64,000 nucleotides of DNA. It comes from Anaerolineae bacterium. Lineage in GTDB: Bacteria > Chloroflexota > Anaerolineae > 4572-78 > J111. The stretch spans positions 316,029-380,028 of the forward strand of contig JAJVIM010000012.1 of assembly GCA_022071955.1 (NCBI GenBank), in the 5' to 3' direction. A model generated the notes under the pieces. The model ran no database searches and had not been told where the DNA came from. It saw only the letters and a program-made list of their open reading frames with translations. The position numbers and the translations under genes were made by a program. Each line of letters opens with the position of its first letter. Position 1 is the stretch's first letter. Of this stretch, positions 16,613 through 29,300 are shown one piece after another.

Positions 16613-17380
16613 TTATTGGTGGCGGCTGCCGTCTGGCAAAATAGCGCCGGTCAATCGCACCTGATCCAAACGAGCATTCTTGAGCGTGACGCCGGTTAGC
16701 CAGGCACCGCGCGCGTCGGCCTGTTCCAGATTAGCGTTGTTCAGGTTGGCATAACGCAAATCAGCCCAGGGGAGTTTCGCGCCGCTCAAATTGGCGCCCG
16801 ACAGGTTGGCCCGGCGCAGATCGGCCTTGATGAGATTGGCGCCGCTCAAATCTGCTCCGGCCAGATTAGCCTGCCCCAGATTGGCTCCAAACAAATTGGC
16901 CTGGCTCAAATTGACCCCGCTCAGGTCAGCGCCCCACAAATTGACACCGCTCAAGTCCGCACCGGCCAGGTTTTTGGTTTGACCCGGCTGATTTAATAGC
17001 GACCAGCCCAGCCGCCACTTGTCATCCAGTTGAGTCTGCGCATCAATCCGGGTTTGCTGCAAAAACGCCCCGTTTAGATCCGTGCCGAGTAAGTTGGCTC
17101 CCCGCAAATCCGCCCCGCTCAAATCGACGCCGGCCAGATTGGCGTTGCTCAAATCCGCACCGGTCAGATCAGCCCCGCTCAAATCCACCACTTGCAGCGG
17201 CGACTCGCCCAGCCGCGCGCCGGCCAGATTGGCGTTACGCAAATCCGCCCCGGCCAACGGCACTGTCCGCAGGTCCAGGCCGCTCAAGTTTGCGCCGGCG
17301 CAATCGGGCCGGCAGTTCTGCGGCGAACAGGCCGCTGCCAAAAATATCAGGCCAATGGCCAACAACCGGAGTTTCGTCAC
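16613..17380 (-). CDS. Pentapeptide-repeat lipoprotein
   Basis: A 255-residue protein with a lipoprotein signal (MTKLRLLAIGLIFLAAACSP; acylated Cys in LAAAC). Most of the rest is A(D/N)LxX pentapeptide repeats, such as LSGADLTGADLSNANLAGVDLSGADL. These would fold as a right-handed quadrilateral beta-helix. A non-repeat stretch near the middle (about 120-150, TRIDAQTQLDDKWRLGWSLL) interrupts two solenoid blocks. It should sit on the outer face of the cytoplasmic membrane. The function of such secreted solenoids is generally unknown; gyrase protection is unlikely for an exported protein. Confidence 0.88.
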   Translation of the reverse strand: MTKLRLLAIGLIFLAAACSPQNCRPDCAGANLSGLDLRTVPLAGADLRNANLAGARLGESPLQVVDLSGADLTGADLSNANLAGVDLSGADLRGANLLGTDLNGAFLQQTRIDAQTQLDDKWRLGWSLLNQPGQTKNLAGADLSGVNLWGADLSGVNLSQANLFGANLGQANLAGADLSGANLIKADLRRANLSGANLSGAKLPWADLRYANLNNANLEQADARGAWLTGVTLKNARLDQVRLTGAILPDGSRHQ

Positions 17381-17482
17381 AAAATCCCTCGCAGCTAAAT
17401 AAAGCGGTCAATTTTACCCCAACTGCAAATGGATGAGCAAAATTGGCGGCCACCCCCCAAAATCCACAAAAAAGCGTGTTTT

Positions 17483-17513
17483 TTGTCAAAAATACTAGAT
17501 ATTGTGGTATAAT
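17483..17513 (+). promoter_or_regulatory. Candidate distal promoter of xpt-guaA
   Basis: TTGTCA (17483-17488) and an extended -10 TGG-TATAAT (17508-17513) with a 19-base spacer. The extended -10 may compensate for the long spacer. Confidence 0.45.
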
Positions 17514-17567
17514 GAAGGCCATCATACTACATCTTGATTATATTTGCGCAAAATGTTCACATAATAT

Positions 17568-17596
17568 TTGAATTTGCTCACCAGATATGTTACAAT
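17568..17596 (+). promoter_or_regulatory. Proximal promoter of xpt-guaA
   Basis: TTGAAT (17568-17573) and TACAAT (17591-17596) with 17-base spacing and an extended -10 TGT. It would give a leader of about 25 bases, too short for a purine riboswitch. Confidence 0.6.
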
Positions 17597-17627
17597 ATAT
17601 GTTGTCATAATGTCTTGAAGGAGAAAG

Positions 17628-18208
17628 ATGGAAGCTTTAAAAGAACGTATTCGCCGCGAAGGCAAAAATTTGGGACGCGGCATTTTAAAGGTAGACAGTT
17701 TTCTCAACCACCAGGTTGACCCCGCCCTGATGCTGGCGGTTGGCGGCGCGCTGGCCGCTCACTTTGGCGCGCTGGGTATCACCAAAGTGCTCACCGCCGA
17801 AATCTCCGGCATTGCCCCGGCGCTCACTACCGCCCTGGCGCTGGGCGTGCCGGTAGTGTACGGCCGCAAAACCAAACCGATCACCATGCCGGAAACCATT
17901 TACATGCAAACCGCCCCCTCGCATACCAAAGGCAAAGAAGTGCAGTTGATGGTGTCACCGGAGTTTATTGGCCCCAATGACAAAATCCTGATCATCGACG
18001 ATTTTCTGGCCACCGGGCACACCATTATGGCGCTGGTGCGGCTGGCGCAGGACGCCGGGGCCGAGGTCATCGGCGTGGGCGCAGTGATTGAAAAATCGTT
18101 TGAGGGCGGACGCGCCCAACTGGAAGCCGCCGGCATTCGGGTGCGTTCGCTGGCGGTCATCAAAGAAATGACCGATACCGAGATCATCTTTGCCGAAGGT
18201 GTTTCGCC

Positions 18209-18212
<4 letters not shown>
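17628..18212 (+). CDS. xpt: Xanthine phosphoribosyltransferase
   Basis: A 194-residue type I phosphoribosyltransferase. It matches Xpt across its length: [12 protein letters not shown] start, [12 protein letters not shown], the substrate loop VVYGRKTKP, and the PRPP-binding motif [13 protein letters not shown] near residue 122. It converts xanthine plus PRPP to XMP. The product is the direct substrate of GMP synthase, encoded immediately downstream with a 4-base overlap (GTGA), so the pair forms a xanthine-to-GMP salvage route. GAAGGAG precedes the ATG. Unlike Bacillus xpt, no purine riboswitch is visible in the leader. Confidence 0.95.
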
Positions 18213-19762
<1,550 letters not shown>

Positions 19763-19764
19763 GA

Positions 19765-19857
19765 ATTTTGGATTTTAGATTGCCGATTTTGGATTGATGT
19801 TGCGCAAACAGGATGTTTGGGGCCAATCCAAAATCTAAAATCCAAAATCTAAAATCG
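19765..19857. repeat. Inverted heptanucleotide array after guaA
   Basis: Left units are ATTTTGG, ATTTTAG, ATTGCCG, ATTTTGG. Right units are CCAAAAT, CTAAAAT, CCAAAAT, CTAAAAT. The arms are complementary and enclose a core of about 35 bases, filling the gap between guaA and the next gene. The hairpin could act as a transcriptional pause, but there is no U-run. Confidence 0.8.
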
Positions 19858-19879
19858 TAACTGGAAGGAGTGGTCGCCA

Positions 19880-22381
19880 ATGAACGCCGAATTGACAACA
19901 ATCATCGGCCAGATAAGTATTAATGATGGCGAGTGGCGCACGGATGCGCCCAACCAGGTGGCGGTGCGCGAGCCAAAATCGGCCAACGCGCCCGGCGCCG
20001 GCAAGGGCGACCTGTTTATTGTGGCCGAAATTCAGGGCAACGCCGATAATCTGGACGCTCTGGAGCAAAAGCTGGCCCAAACCATCCGCGACAGCTACTA
20101 CCTGGCGCGCGGCTCGATTACCGCCAGCCTGCGCCGCGCCGTGCAAACCGGCAGCGATTTGCTCTACAACCGCAACAAAAAAGTGCAGGTTGAAGAGCGA
20201 GTGGTAGGCGGCGTGGTGGCGCTGGCCATCAGCGGTGAAGACGCGTTTGTGGCCCAGGTTGGCCCCACGGCCCTGTTTGCCATTATGGGCGATAACATTC
20301 AGCGCTACCCGCAGCGCTCGGTTTGGCTGGACGAGGCCCTTGGCCCGGAGCCGGACGACATCACCTCTGGCCTGGGACTGCACAAAGTAATTGAACCGGG
20401 CATTCATCACCTGCGCGTGGTGGCCGAAGATATTCTGGTGCTGGCCGATGCCCGGCTGGCCGGCCAACTGCCGCTCAAAGCCGTGGTGCGGGCCGTTAGC
20501 CCCGGCGATGTCAAACTCTCGGTCAAAAATCTGGCCGAAGCGGCCCAAACGCGGCAGGGATCGGCGCTGGTGCTGGAAGTGATTGAACAGGCCGGCTCGG
20601 GCCGCGGCCCCATCAAAGTAACCCCGCCGGCCGCGCTGGGCAAACTGTGGCCCAAACCCAAAGCCACTGAGCCGAAACCGGAGCCGGTGGCCGAACCGGT
20701 TGAGGTTGAAGAAGAATCCGCCGTGGGCGCGGTCTTTGCCAGCACCGCTGCGGTTATGCAGCGGCCGCTGGGCTGGCTGGGCAACATTGGCGGGCGCGGC
20801 CAAACCCCGGAACCGCCGGAACTGCCGCCGGCCCAAAAAATCAACACCGAAGAGTGGTTTGGCCCGGACGACACGCCGCCCAAAAAACCGCACCCGGTTG
20901 AGCAGTTCCCCTCGGAAAGCGAGCCGGCCTACACCCGCTATCACGATGACGATGATGAGTGGGAAACCAGTTCGCCGCGCCGGCCCGGCATTTTCAGCCG
21001 GCTGGGCGTCCTCTTTTTGTCGATGTTGGCGGCCATTGGCGGCGGCGTGCGCCGGCTGTTGGGGCTGTTTGGCATCGGCGCTGATGACGATCATCCCCGC
21101 CAGGCCGGGATGCAGGCTCGCGCCTCGTCATCGGGCTTCCCCTGGAAAACGTTGCGGATCGCGGCCATCATCATTCCGCTGCTGGTGGTGATTATTGTTG
21201 GCGTCAGCTATATCCAAAAAGGGCGGCTGCGCGAAGCCGAATATCAGGAGTACGTCACCTCGGCTCAAACCAAATTTGATCAGGCCAAAGCGGTTGACGC
21301 CCAGGCCGCCCGCGCGTTGATGGCCGAATCTGAGGCGTTTTTGGTGCAGGCCGAGCAGATCAAACCCAGCCAGCCGGAAATCGCCGAACTGCGCCAGCAG
21401 ATGGCGGCCCACGTTGACACCGTGGGCAAGGTGCAGCGTATGGTCTACCTGCCCCAGCTTCGGCGCTACACCGACCCCGGCACGCGCCTGCACAGTATTG
21501 TGGTGCAGGGCGTGGAAGTTTACGTGCTGGATACCGGCAACGACCGCATTTACCATCACCGGCTGGATGACCCCGGCGACGCCCTGCTGCCCGACGACGA
21601 AACCGTGCTGATGACCGCCAAAGGCATGCAGGCAGATAAAATTGCCGTGGGCGACCTGCTGGGGATGACCTGGATGCCGACCGGCGGCAATCGCCAAACC
21701 AGCGATCTGGTTATTCTCAACAGCACCGGGCTGCTGGAATACAACTCCAATTGGGGGTTGGCCGCGTCGATGCTGGCCGGCGGCGAAACGCTTAAAGCGC
21801 CGGCGGCAGTGGCCAGCTACTTTGGCAATTTCTACATCCTCGATCCGCAGGCCAACGTGCTGCTGCGCTACCTGCCCACCGCCGATGGCTACAGCGCCAC
21901 GCCGCAAAACTACTTCACCGCCGACCAGCCGGTCAATCTGGCCAACGCGGTCGATCTGGCGATTGATGGGGCGGTTTACGTGCTCTTCAAGGATGGGCAG
22001 ATTAAAAAATATCTCAGCGGCCAGCAAACCGAGTTCAATGTGACCGGCCTCGATATGCCGCTCAACAACCCCACCGCCATTTTCACCCTGCCGGATGAAG
22101 ACGTGCAGCACATTTACGTGGCCGACGCCGGCAACCAGCGCGTGGTGCAGCTAACCAAAGACGGCAATTTTGTGCGGCAGCTCAAACCGCGCGTCGGCGA
22201 GGCGGTCACTTTTGCCAACCTGCAAGACATTTACGTGGACGAGATTGGCGGCCGCATCTTTATTTTGGACGACAACAACCTGTACCTGGGCAAAATCCCC
22301 ACCGACAAATCTGCGCCGGCTGCTGCCCCGCCCGCTTCGGACTCGCCGCCCGCCGCCGAAAATCCACCCGCGGCTAATTAA
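19880..22381 (+). CDS. Membrane protein with degenerate PP2C-like domain and NHL-like propeller
   Basis: An 833-residue protein. Residues 1-240 follow the strand and motif order of a PP2C phosphatase: GDLFIVAEIQG where VADGMGG is usual, GGVVALAISGEDAFVAQVGPTALF for the GDSRAY region, VVAEDILVLADARL for SDGL, and a final GSALVLEVI for DNxT. The metal-binding aspartates are replaced, so it is probably a pseudophosphatase. A Pro-rich linker, a transmembrane helix (about 428-447), a helical coiled segment (about 460-530) and an NHL-type propeller (about 535-810; VLDTGNDRIYHHRLDD, YVADAGNQRVVQLTKDGNFVRQL) follow. The Pro/Ala-rich end is probably disordered. GGAAGGAG precedes the ATG. It likely links a cytoplasmic signal to an external sensor; the function is inferred only. 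Confidence 0.75.
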   Translation: MNAELTTIIGQISINDGEWRTDAPNQVAVREPKSANAPGAGKGDLFIVAEIQGNADNLDALEQKLAQTIRDSYYLARGSITASLRRAVQTGSDLLYNRNKKVQVEERVVGGVVALAISGEDAFVAQVGPTALFAIMGDNIQRYPQRSVWLDEALGPEPDDITSGLGLHKVIEPGIHHLRVVAEDILVLADARLAGQLPLKAVVRAVSPGDVKLSVKNLAEAAQTRQGSALVLEVIEQAGSGRGPIKVTPPAALGKLWPKPKATEPKPEPVAEPVEVEEESAVGAVFASTAAVMQRPLGWLGNIGGRGQTPEPPELPPAQKINTEEWFGPDDTPPKKPHPVEQFPSESEPAYTRYHDDDDEWETSSPRRPGIFSRLGVLFLSMLAAIGGGVRRLLGLFGIGADDDHPRQAGMQARASSSGFPWKTLRIAAIIIPLLVVIIVGVSYIQKGRLREAEYQEYVTSAQTKFDQAKAVDAQAARALMAESEAFLVQAEQIKPSQPEIAELRQQMAAHVDTVGKVQRMVYLPQLRRYTDPGTRLHSIVVQGVEVYVLDTGNDRIYHHRLDDPGDALLPDDETVLMTAKGMQADKIAVGDLLGMTWMPTGGNRQTSDLVILNSTGLLEYNSNWGLAASMLAGGETLKAPAAVASYFGNFYILDPQANVLLRYLPTADGYSATPQNYFTADQPVNLANAVDLAIDGAVYVLFKDGQIKKYLSGQQTEFNVTGLDMPLNNPTAIFTLPDEDVQHIYVADAGNQRVVQLTKDGNFVRQLKPRVGEAVTFANLQDIYVDEIGGRIFILDDNNLYLGKIPTDKSAPAAAPPASDSPPAAENPPAAN

Positions 22382-22390
22382 ACGCTCACC

Positions 22391-22420
22391 AAAAAACCTC
22401 CGCAATCGCGGAGGTTTTTT
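22391..22420. terminator. Bidirectional terminator between convergent genes
   Basis: The perfect stem AAAAAACCTCCGC / GCGGAGGTTTTTT with a 4-base loop, A-run on the left and T-run on the right. It serves both the propeller protein and the convergent alpha/beta hydrolase, whose stop lies within it. Confidence 0.93.
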
Positions 22421-23333
22421 ATTGGGCCTGCTGCCCCAAATATTTGTCCAAAAACGGTACCACCTGCTGCTCAAACCCGGCCGGGTCAGCCGAGAATACT
22501 TCACCGTGGCCGGCCCCGGGAACAAGATACAACTGCTTTGGCTCCGCCGCCGCCTCAAACAACCGCCGGGCGTGGCCGGGGTTGACCACCGTATCGGCCT
22601 CGCCCTGCACCAACAGCACCGCCCGCGGCGAAATCCGGGCCACACCGGCTATCGGCTGAATCTCCCCCAGCGACAGGCCGGTATCGCGTTCCATCAGCCG
22701 CAACACCAGCGGCGCGTAGTAAGCCGGATAACCGCCCAACAAATTGATAATATTGGCCAGATTGTCAGTCAGCGCCGTGTAACTGCTTTCGGCCACCACC
22801 ACTTTGAGCCGGGGAATCTGCGCCGCGGCCAGTATCGCCGTGGCCGCGCCCATTGAATGACCCACCACCCCCAGGCGTTCGGGATCAACCTCCGGCCGGG
22901 TGAGCAGATAATCCACCCCGGCCTGCACGTCGGACACTTCCGCCAGCCCCCAGGTTGAGGCCGCCGCGCCGCTGTCGCCGTGGCCGCGCAGGTCGATGGC
23001 CAGAATGCCGTAGCCGTGCCGGTGCAGCAGTTGGGCCTGGTCCAGCAACTCGCTGCGATTGGCGCTCCAGCCGTGCAGCAAAATCAGCGTTGCCCCGTCC
23101 GCCCCCTCCGCCGGCGGAATGAACCAGCCGGCCAACTCCAGTTCGCCATTTTCAAAACGAACATCTTCCCAGTCCGCAAAACCAAAATCGGCCGGCGTTT
23201 GCTGCGGCCGGATTCGCTGCGGGTACAGCAGCGTGTGGGCCAACTGCTGCGCCGCCCGAACCACAAAATAAGCCTTGATACCCCCCAGCAGCGCCACAAT
23301 GACCACAACCGTCAAAATAATTTTGGCGATCAT
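22419..23333 (-). CDS. Alpha/beta hydrolase, membrane-anchored, coupled to the PKS gene
   Basis: A 304-residue hydrolase. The start at 23333 (MIAKIILTVVVIVALLGG) is chosen because its ATG overlaps the PKS stop as ATGA; a longer reading from 23360 would extend into the PKS gene. An N-terminal transmembrane helix (about 4-24) anchors it. The fold follows: LILLHGWSANR (oxyanion loop), DLRGHGDSG, nucleophile elbow GHSMG, GEADTVVNPGHA (acid) and GAGHGE (His). Substrate is unknown. Coupling to the assembly line suggests hydrolysis or processing of its product, or type II thioesterase-like editing. The membrane anchor fits product processing or export better than editing. Confidence 0.85.
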   Translation of the reverse strand: MIAKIILTVVVIVALLGGIKAYFVVRAAQQLAHTLLYPQRIRPQQTPADFGFADWEDVRFENGELELAGWFIPPAEGADGATLILLHGWSANRSELLDQAQLLHRHGYGILAIDLRGHGDSGAAASTWGLAEVSDVQAGVDYLLTRPEVDPERLGVVGHSMGAATAILAAAQIPRLKVVVAESSYTALTDNLANIINLLGGYPAYYAPLVLRLMERDTGLSLGEIQPIAGVARISPRAVLLVQGEADTVVNPGHARRLFEAAAEPKQLYLVPGAGHGEVFSADPAGFEQQVVPFLDKYLGQQAQ

Positions 23334-26300
23334 TGGCTGCCCTGCGCCGCTTCCAAACATCGTCTGAAATCCCGGGCCAAAATCTGCACCTGCGGCTCTT
23401 TCACAATATCGTGCGTGCCTTCAAGCACATACGTGTCGATGCCGCCGCGGGCCAGCTCGCTCCAGTTGGTTGATGGGCCGCCAATGGCGCCGTGCAGCGA
23501 CTCGGTGGTGCGGAACATAGTTACCCGCCCGGCGTAGGGTTGGGGCGAATAATTCAAAATCGCTTCGCTGTGCGCCCCTTCCAGATACAGCTCAATCTGC
23601 GCCTGCGATAGCGGCTGCCCCTGCTGCAGCAGCCGTTCCACGGCCTGATAGTCAACCGCCCGGGCGCGCGCTTTGCGCTGCTGCTGCTGGGCATTGACCC
23701 AGCCGGCCAGCGAGCGCCATTTTTCCCCCGCGCCGCGCTGCCAAAACCGGCGCATGCGGTCGGTGAACGACAACTCGGCCGCCGCGGAACCTTTGGCTGA
23801 GCCAACCAGCCCGCCCACAAACTGCCGGGCGTTGTATCGAGCCGTGGCCGGTTCAATGGTATCGAACATGGCCAGCAGCGCCACGGCCTGCCCCTGCACC
23901 AAAAGTTGCTGGGCCATTTCATAGGCCACTTCGCCGCCAAACGAAAAGCCGCCCAAATAATACGGCCCGTCCGGCTGAAGCTGGCGGATTTCGGCAATGT
24001 AATCCCGCGCCATTTCTGCGATGGATTTTTTGGCCGGGGTTTTGCCGTCAATGCCCTGCGCCTGCAACCCGTAAAACGGCTGGTCGGCGCTGAGGTAGCG
24101 GGTTAAATGATAAAACTCGATGACGTTGCCGTAGATGCCGGCCACGCAGAAAAACGGCGGCCGGCTCCCGTTGCGTTTCACCGCCACCAAATGCGACCAC
24201 GTCTTTTGCGGCGCTGGCGGGCCGTCGCCGGCGGTTTCACCGAGTTCGGCCCGAAGCAGTTCGGCAAGCTGGGCGATGGTGGGCGTTTCAAACAGGGTGG
24301 TCAGTGACAGATCGACCTTGACCATTTTTTTGAGGCGGGCAAACAGGCGCACCGCAATCAGCGAATGGCCGCCCAACTCAAAAAAGTTGTCGTGGATGCC
24401 AACCCGGTCGATGCCCAGCAGCTCTTCCCACAGTTTAACCAGCGCCTTTTCCAGCTCGTTGCGCGGCGCTTCGTAGCTGTTGTCCAGATTTTCCGGCCGG
24501 GCCAGTTTAAAGCCAGCCTCCGGGCGGGCCTGCCCGGCTTCAATTTGTTGAAACAGCACCGCCAGCTCCAGCGAAGTGACAATCACCTGGCTTGCCGGCC
24601 GGCGGCTCAAAATCCGGCCGAAGGCGGCCGCCCCCTCCGCCGGGGTGATGCCTTCGGCCAGCCCCAAATGCAGCAGCCCGGACTCGGCTTTGGCCGGCGC
24701 GGAGCGCGGGGCGGGGGCCGGTTGCTCCGCCGGGCGCATGGCGGCGGGGTCAACCTGTTTCAGCACAAACTCGTCAATTTCCACCAGCAGCGCGCCCCGC
24801 TCATCCAAAATAGCCACATTGAACGTGGGGGTTGACAGGCCGTTCTCTTTGAGCCGGACGTAACTGTAAATTTGGGGCGACAGCGGGCCGTTAATTTTGA
24901 CCCGCTTGTAAGACAGCGGCACGTACAAATGGTTGTCCGACTCGTAGCCATTGAGCAGCGGCAGGGCGTAAGCCGTGGCCATGTCCAGCAGCGCCGGGTG
25001 GAGCGGATAACTATCCAGATCGGCGCGGAAGGCGGCGGGCAGTTCCAGCCGGGCCAGCGCCTCGCCGGCCCCAAAGCGCACCTGTTTGAGGCTGTGCCAG
25101 CGCGGGCCAAAGGCCATGTGCGCCTCCTGCCGGCTCACCTGCTCAAGCCGTTCCACCTCCACCACCCGCTCGTTACAGCGGGCGGCAATATCCGCCAGCG
25201 GGTAGCAGCCCGATTCGGCCCGTTTGTGGTCGTGTTTCACTTCGCCGCGAGCGTGCTCCTGCCACTCGGCGTCGCCGCCGGGGGTTTTGCTGACCACGGT
25301 AAAGCTGAAGCCGGCCCCGTCCTGCTGTAAAATTGTTCTGACCTCTTTGGTTTCGTTATCTTTCACGTTGAGCGGCGACACAAAAAAGAGGTCGCTGATC
25401 TCCACCGGCCCGTTGCTCGAGCCGTTGGCCAGCGCGGCCCGGGCCAGTTCCAGATAACCGGTGCCGGGAATCAGCGCATCGCCCTGCTGCAGCCGGTGCT
25501 CGTTGAGCAGCCAGTGGCGCTGGGTGCTCACCTGCGCGGCGTAAACCCGCCGGTCCAGCGTATCAACCAGGCAGCTTTCCAGCAGAGGATGGCTCACCGC
25601 TTCACCGGCGGGGCGTTCATCGGCCAGCAGGCCCATTTGCCGGGCCGCCTTCATCGCCATGCCCACCTGCTGCCACATGCCCCAGTTGATGGCCACCGTG
25701 TAAATTTCGGTCTGGCTCTGGGCAAAGGCGTTGAGAAACGCGTTGGCGGCGGTGTAATCCACCTGCCCCGGCGCGCCCAAAAAGGCGCTGGTCGATGAAA
25801 ACAGGGCCATAAAATCAGGCTTGATATTTTCCGCGGCCAAAATACCGGCCAACTGGAGCGCGCCGGCCACTTTGGGCAGCAGCACCCGGTTTACCTCTTC
25901 CAGCGAGCGAGTCTGAATCAGCCCGTCATCCAGCACACCGGCCGCGTGAATCACGCCGTCGATAGCGCCAAACTGCTGCCGCGCCGCTTTGACCGCCGCC
26001 GCCATTTCCGCCCAATCGGTCACATCCGCCGCGACAACCAGCACTTCCGCGCCCAGCGCCTCCAGCGCCTGCACTTTTTGGATGCGCTCGCTCACCTCGC
26101 CCGGCAGCCGTAGCCGTTCCGGCCACTCGGCGCGGGGCGGCAACCCGGAGCGGCTCACCAGCACCAGTTTGGCCCGCACCGCCTGAGCCAGATATTCGGC
26201 CAGCGTCAGCCCGATACCGCCCAACCCGCCGGTAATCAACACCACGCTCCGCTCGCGCAGCCGCGGCTCCGGCGTTTCGGCCAGCGGCGATGGTTCAAAC

Positions 26301-29300
26301 TGGCGCAACCAACGCCCGGAGTCGCGGTAAACCAGCAGCGGCTCAACGGCGGGCGCGGCCAGTTCAGCGAGCAGCCGCGCCACCTGCCGCGAGTCCACGC
26401 TTTCGCCCGGCAGCGGCACATCGATGAGTTGCGCCGCCACCTGCGGATATTCGCGGGGGATCACCTGCACCGGCCCCAGCAGCGTGGCTTTTTCCGGGTA
26501 GGGCAGCGGTTCGGCCTGCACCTGCTGCGCGCCGTTGGTCACCACCGTCAACCGCTGCCATTGCTCGCCGCCGCCAAAAATCTGGGCCAGGTAGAGCAGG
26601 CTCTCAAAGCCCAGCGTCTGGTTGAGATAAAACGATTCCATCCGGCTGCCCGCCGGCGCGTTGAGCGTCCACAGGTGCAGCACGCGCTGCGGCAGCAGAT
26701 TGCGGCCGGCCAGCTCTTCGGCCAGCAGTTCGTAATCCTGCCGCGAGTAGGGGTTGAGCGTGTAACTTTGCCCGGCCAACCGGTCAAACTGAAAGCCCGA
26801 CAAAACCCGCACCACCTGCTGCCCGGCGGCTTGCAGTTTGTCACAGAGCGCCGCGCCCAGCCCCACCTCATCGACAAAAACCAGCCAGGTGGCCGGCTCG
26901 CTCAACGCGGCCGGCGGCAGGTCGGCCTGTTTCCAAACCGGGCGATAAAACCAGTCGGCCAGGTTGGGCAATTTTTTCAGCGGCGGCGCGGCCGGCTCCG
27001 GCACGGCCAGCGGCCGGCCCGGCTCAATCCAGCAGCGCTGGTGGTCAAACGGGTAGGTGGGCAGCGGGATGCGCTGCCGCCGCTCACGCTGATAAAAGGC
27101 CGGCCAATCCGGGGTGACGCCGGCCAGCCACAGCCGGCCCAGCGCAGTCAGCAAAAATTGCAGGTCGGCGCTGTCATCCTGCGGGTGGCGCAGCGAGGCC
27201 ACGGCTGCCTGCTCGCGGCCAAACGCCGGGTGCATGCGGGCCAGCGCGCTGAGCGTTTGGCCCGGCCCCACCTCCAAAAAGACGCGCCGGGCGTCGCCGG
27301 ACAGCAGCGCGCCCACGCCGGCGGCAAAGCGAACGGTGTGGCGCAGGTGGCGCACCCAGTAGGCCGGGTCGGTGGCTTCGGCGGGGGTGATCCACGCGCC
27401 GGTCACGTTAGACACAAACGGCAGTTGCGGCGGGTTAAAATTGATGGCCGCCAGCCGCCGGCCAAATTCGGCCAAGATCGGCTCCAGCATCGAGGAGTGG
27501 GCGGCGACGTTGATTTTGACCCGCCGGTAGTTGACGCCCCGCGCGGCCAGCAGTTCTTCCATCTGGCCGATGGCCGCCAGCGGCCCGGCGACCACGCACA
27601 AGTCCGGGCTGTTGATCACGGCGATGTCCGCGCCGGCCACCAGCAGCGGGCGCAGCTCCGCTTCCGGCAGCGATACGCTGAGCATGCCGCCTTCCGGCAG
27701 GGTTTCAAACAACTGGCCGCGCAGCGTCACCAGCGCCAGCGCGTCGGCCAGCGACAGCACCCCGGCCAGGCAGGCGGCGGTGTATTCACCCATGCTGTGG
27801 CCAATCAGCGCCGCCGGCTGCACGCCCCAGGCCTGCCACAATTTGGCTAGCGCGTACTCGGTGATGAACAGCGCTGGCAGCGCCCGCGACGGCCGTTCCA
27901 ATTCAGTAGCCGCAGCCTCAATCTGATCGGCGGGCGGAAAGAGCAGTTGCCGCAAATCAACATCGAGCTGCGGCCGGAGAAGCTGCAAACAGCGGTCTAC
28001 CTCGGCGCGGTACACCGGCTCCTGCTCGTACAGCTCGCGGCCCATGTTGGGATATTGCGCCCCGCCGCCGGGAAACATAAACACCACCGAGGGCCGGGCC
28101 TCGCCCGGTTTGGCGCTGAACACCCGGCGCGGGTCGCCGCTTGCCAGCGCGGTCGCGGCGTCGGCGGCGTCTCGGACGGCCACAATTCGGCGCTGGCCAA
28201 ACTCCTGCCGGCCCATCTGCAACGTGTAGGCCACATCGGCTAAATTGACGGCCGGATTCCGGCGCAGAAATTCGGCCAGATTGGCGCTCATGCTATCCAG
28301 CGCCGTGGCGCTTTTGGCCGACAGCGGCAGCAATTGCCACGGGCGCGATGGGCCGGACGGCTCCAGTTGCGGCGCTTCTTCCAAAATAACAAAGGCGTTG
28401 GTGCCGCCCACCCCCAGCGAGTTGACTCCCGCCCGGCGCGGCTGGCCGGTAGGCGGCGTCCAGTCGGCCAGTTGGGCGTTCACATAAAACGGGCTGGCCG
28501 CAAAATCGATCATTGGGTTGGGCGCGGAGTAGTTGAGGCTGGCCGGGAGCTGGCGATGTTTGAGCGCCTGCACGGTTTTGATGAAACCGGTTACCCCGGC
28601 GGCGGTATCGAGATGGCCAATGTTAGTTTTCACCGAGCCGAGACCGCAGTAACCGGCCTGCTCCGCGCCGGCGGCGCGAAACGCCTGCGCCAGCGCCGTC
28701 ACTTCGATGGGGTCGCCGATGCGGGTGCCGGTGCCGTGGGCTTCAACATAGGTGATGGTGTGCGGATCGACGTTGGCCAGCGTGATGGCCTCGGCCACGG
28801 CGGCGGCCTGCCCATCAACGCTCGGCGCGAGGTAGTTGACCTTGCCCGCGCCATCGTTATTAATGGCCGAACCGAGGATGACCGCGTGAATGGTGTCGCC
28901 GGCGGCGATGGCGTCGGCCAGGCGGCGCAGCACCACCACCCCCACGCCGCTGCCAAAAATGGCGCCTTCGGCGCGGGCGTCAAAGGCGCGGCAGTGGCCA
29001 TCCGGCGAGGTGATTTCGCCCTCGTGGTACAGGTAACCCTGCCGGTCGGGCAGGTTGATGGTGACGCCGCCAGCCAGGGCCATATCGCATTCGCCGTTGA
29101 GCAAACTCTGCCCGGCTAAATGGATGGCCACCAGCGAGGTAGAGCAGGCGGTTTGCACGTTGACACTGGGGCCTTTTAAATTGAACAGGTACGAAACGCG
29201 GGTGGTTAAAAAATCCTTGTCGTTGCCGGTGTGGCGCAGCAGAAAAAAGCCCACCGATTTGACCAGCTCCGGGTTGGTCAGCAAATTGTAGGCCAGGTAA

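Noticed and set aside
17400-17627. Possible purine riboswitch before xpt
   Set aside because: No purine-aptamer helices or conserved loop bases were found, and the nearer promoter leaves only about 25 bases of leader.
19835-21094. 419-codon open frame on the minus strand
   Set aside because: Antisense to the PP2C-like/propeller gene; Arg/Gly/His-rich, no motif.
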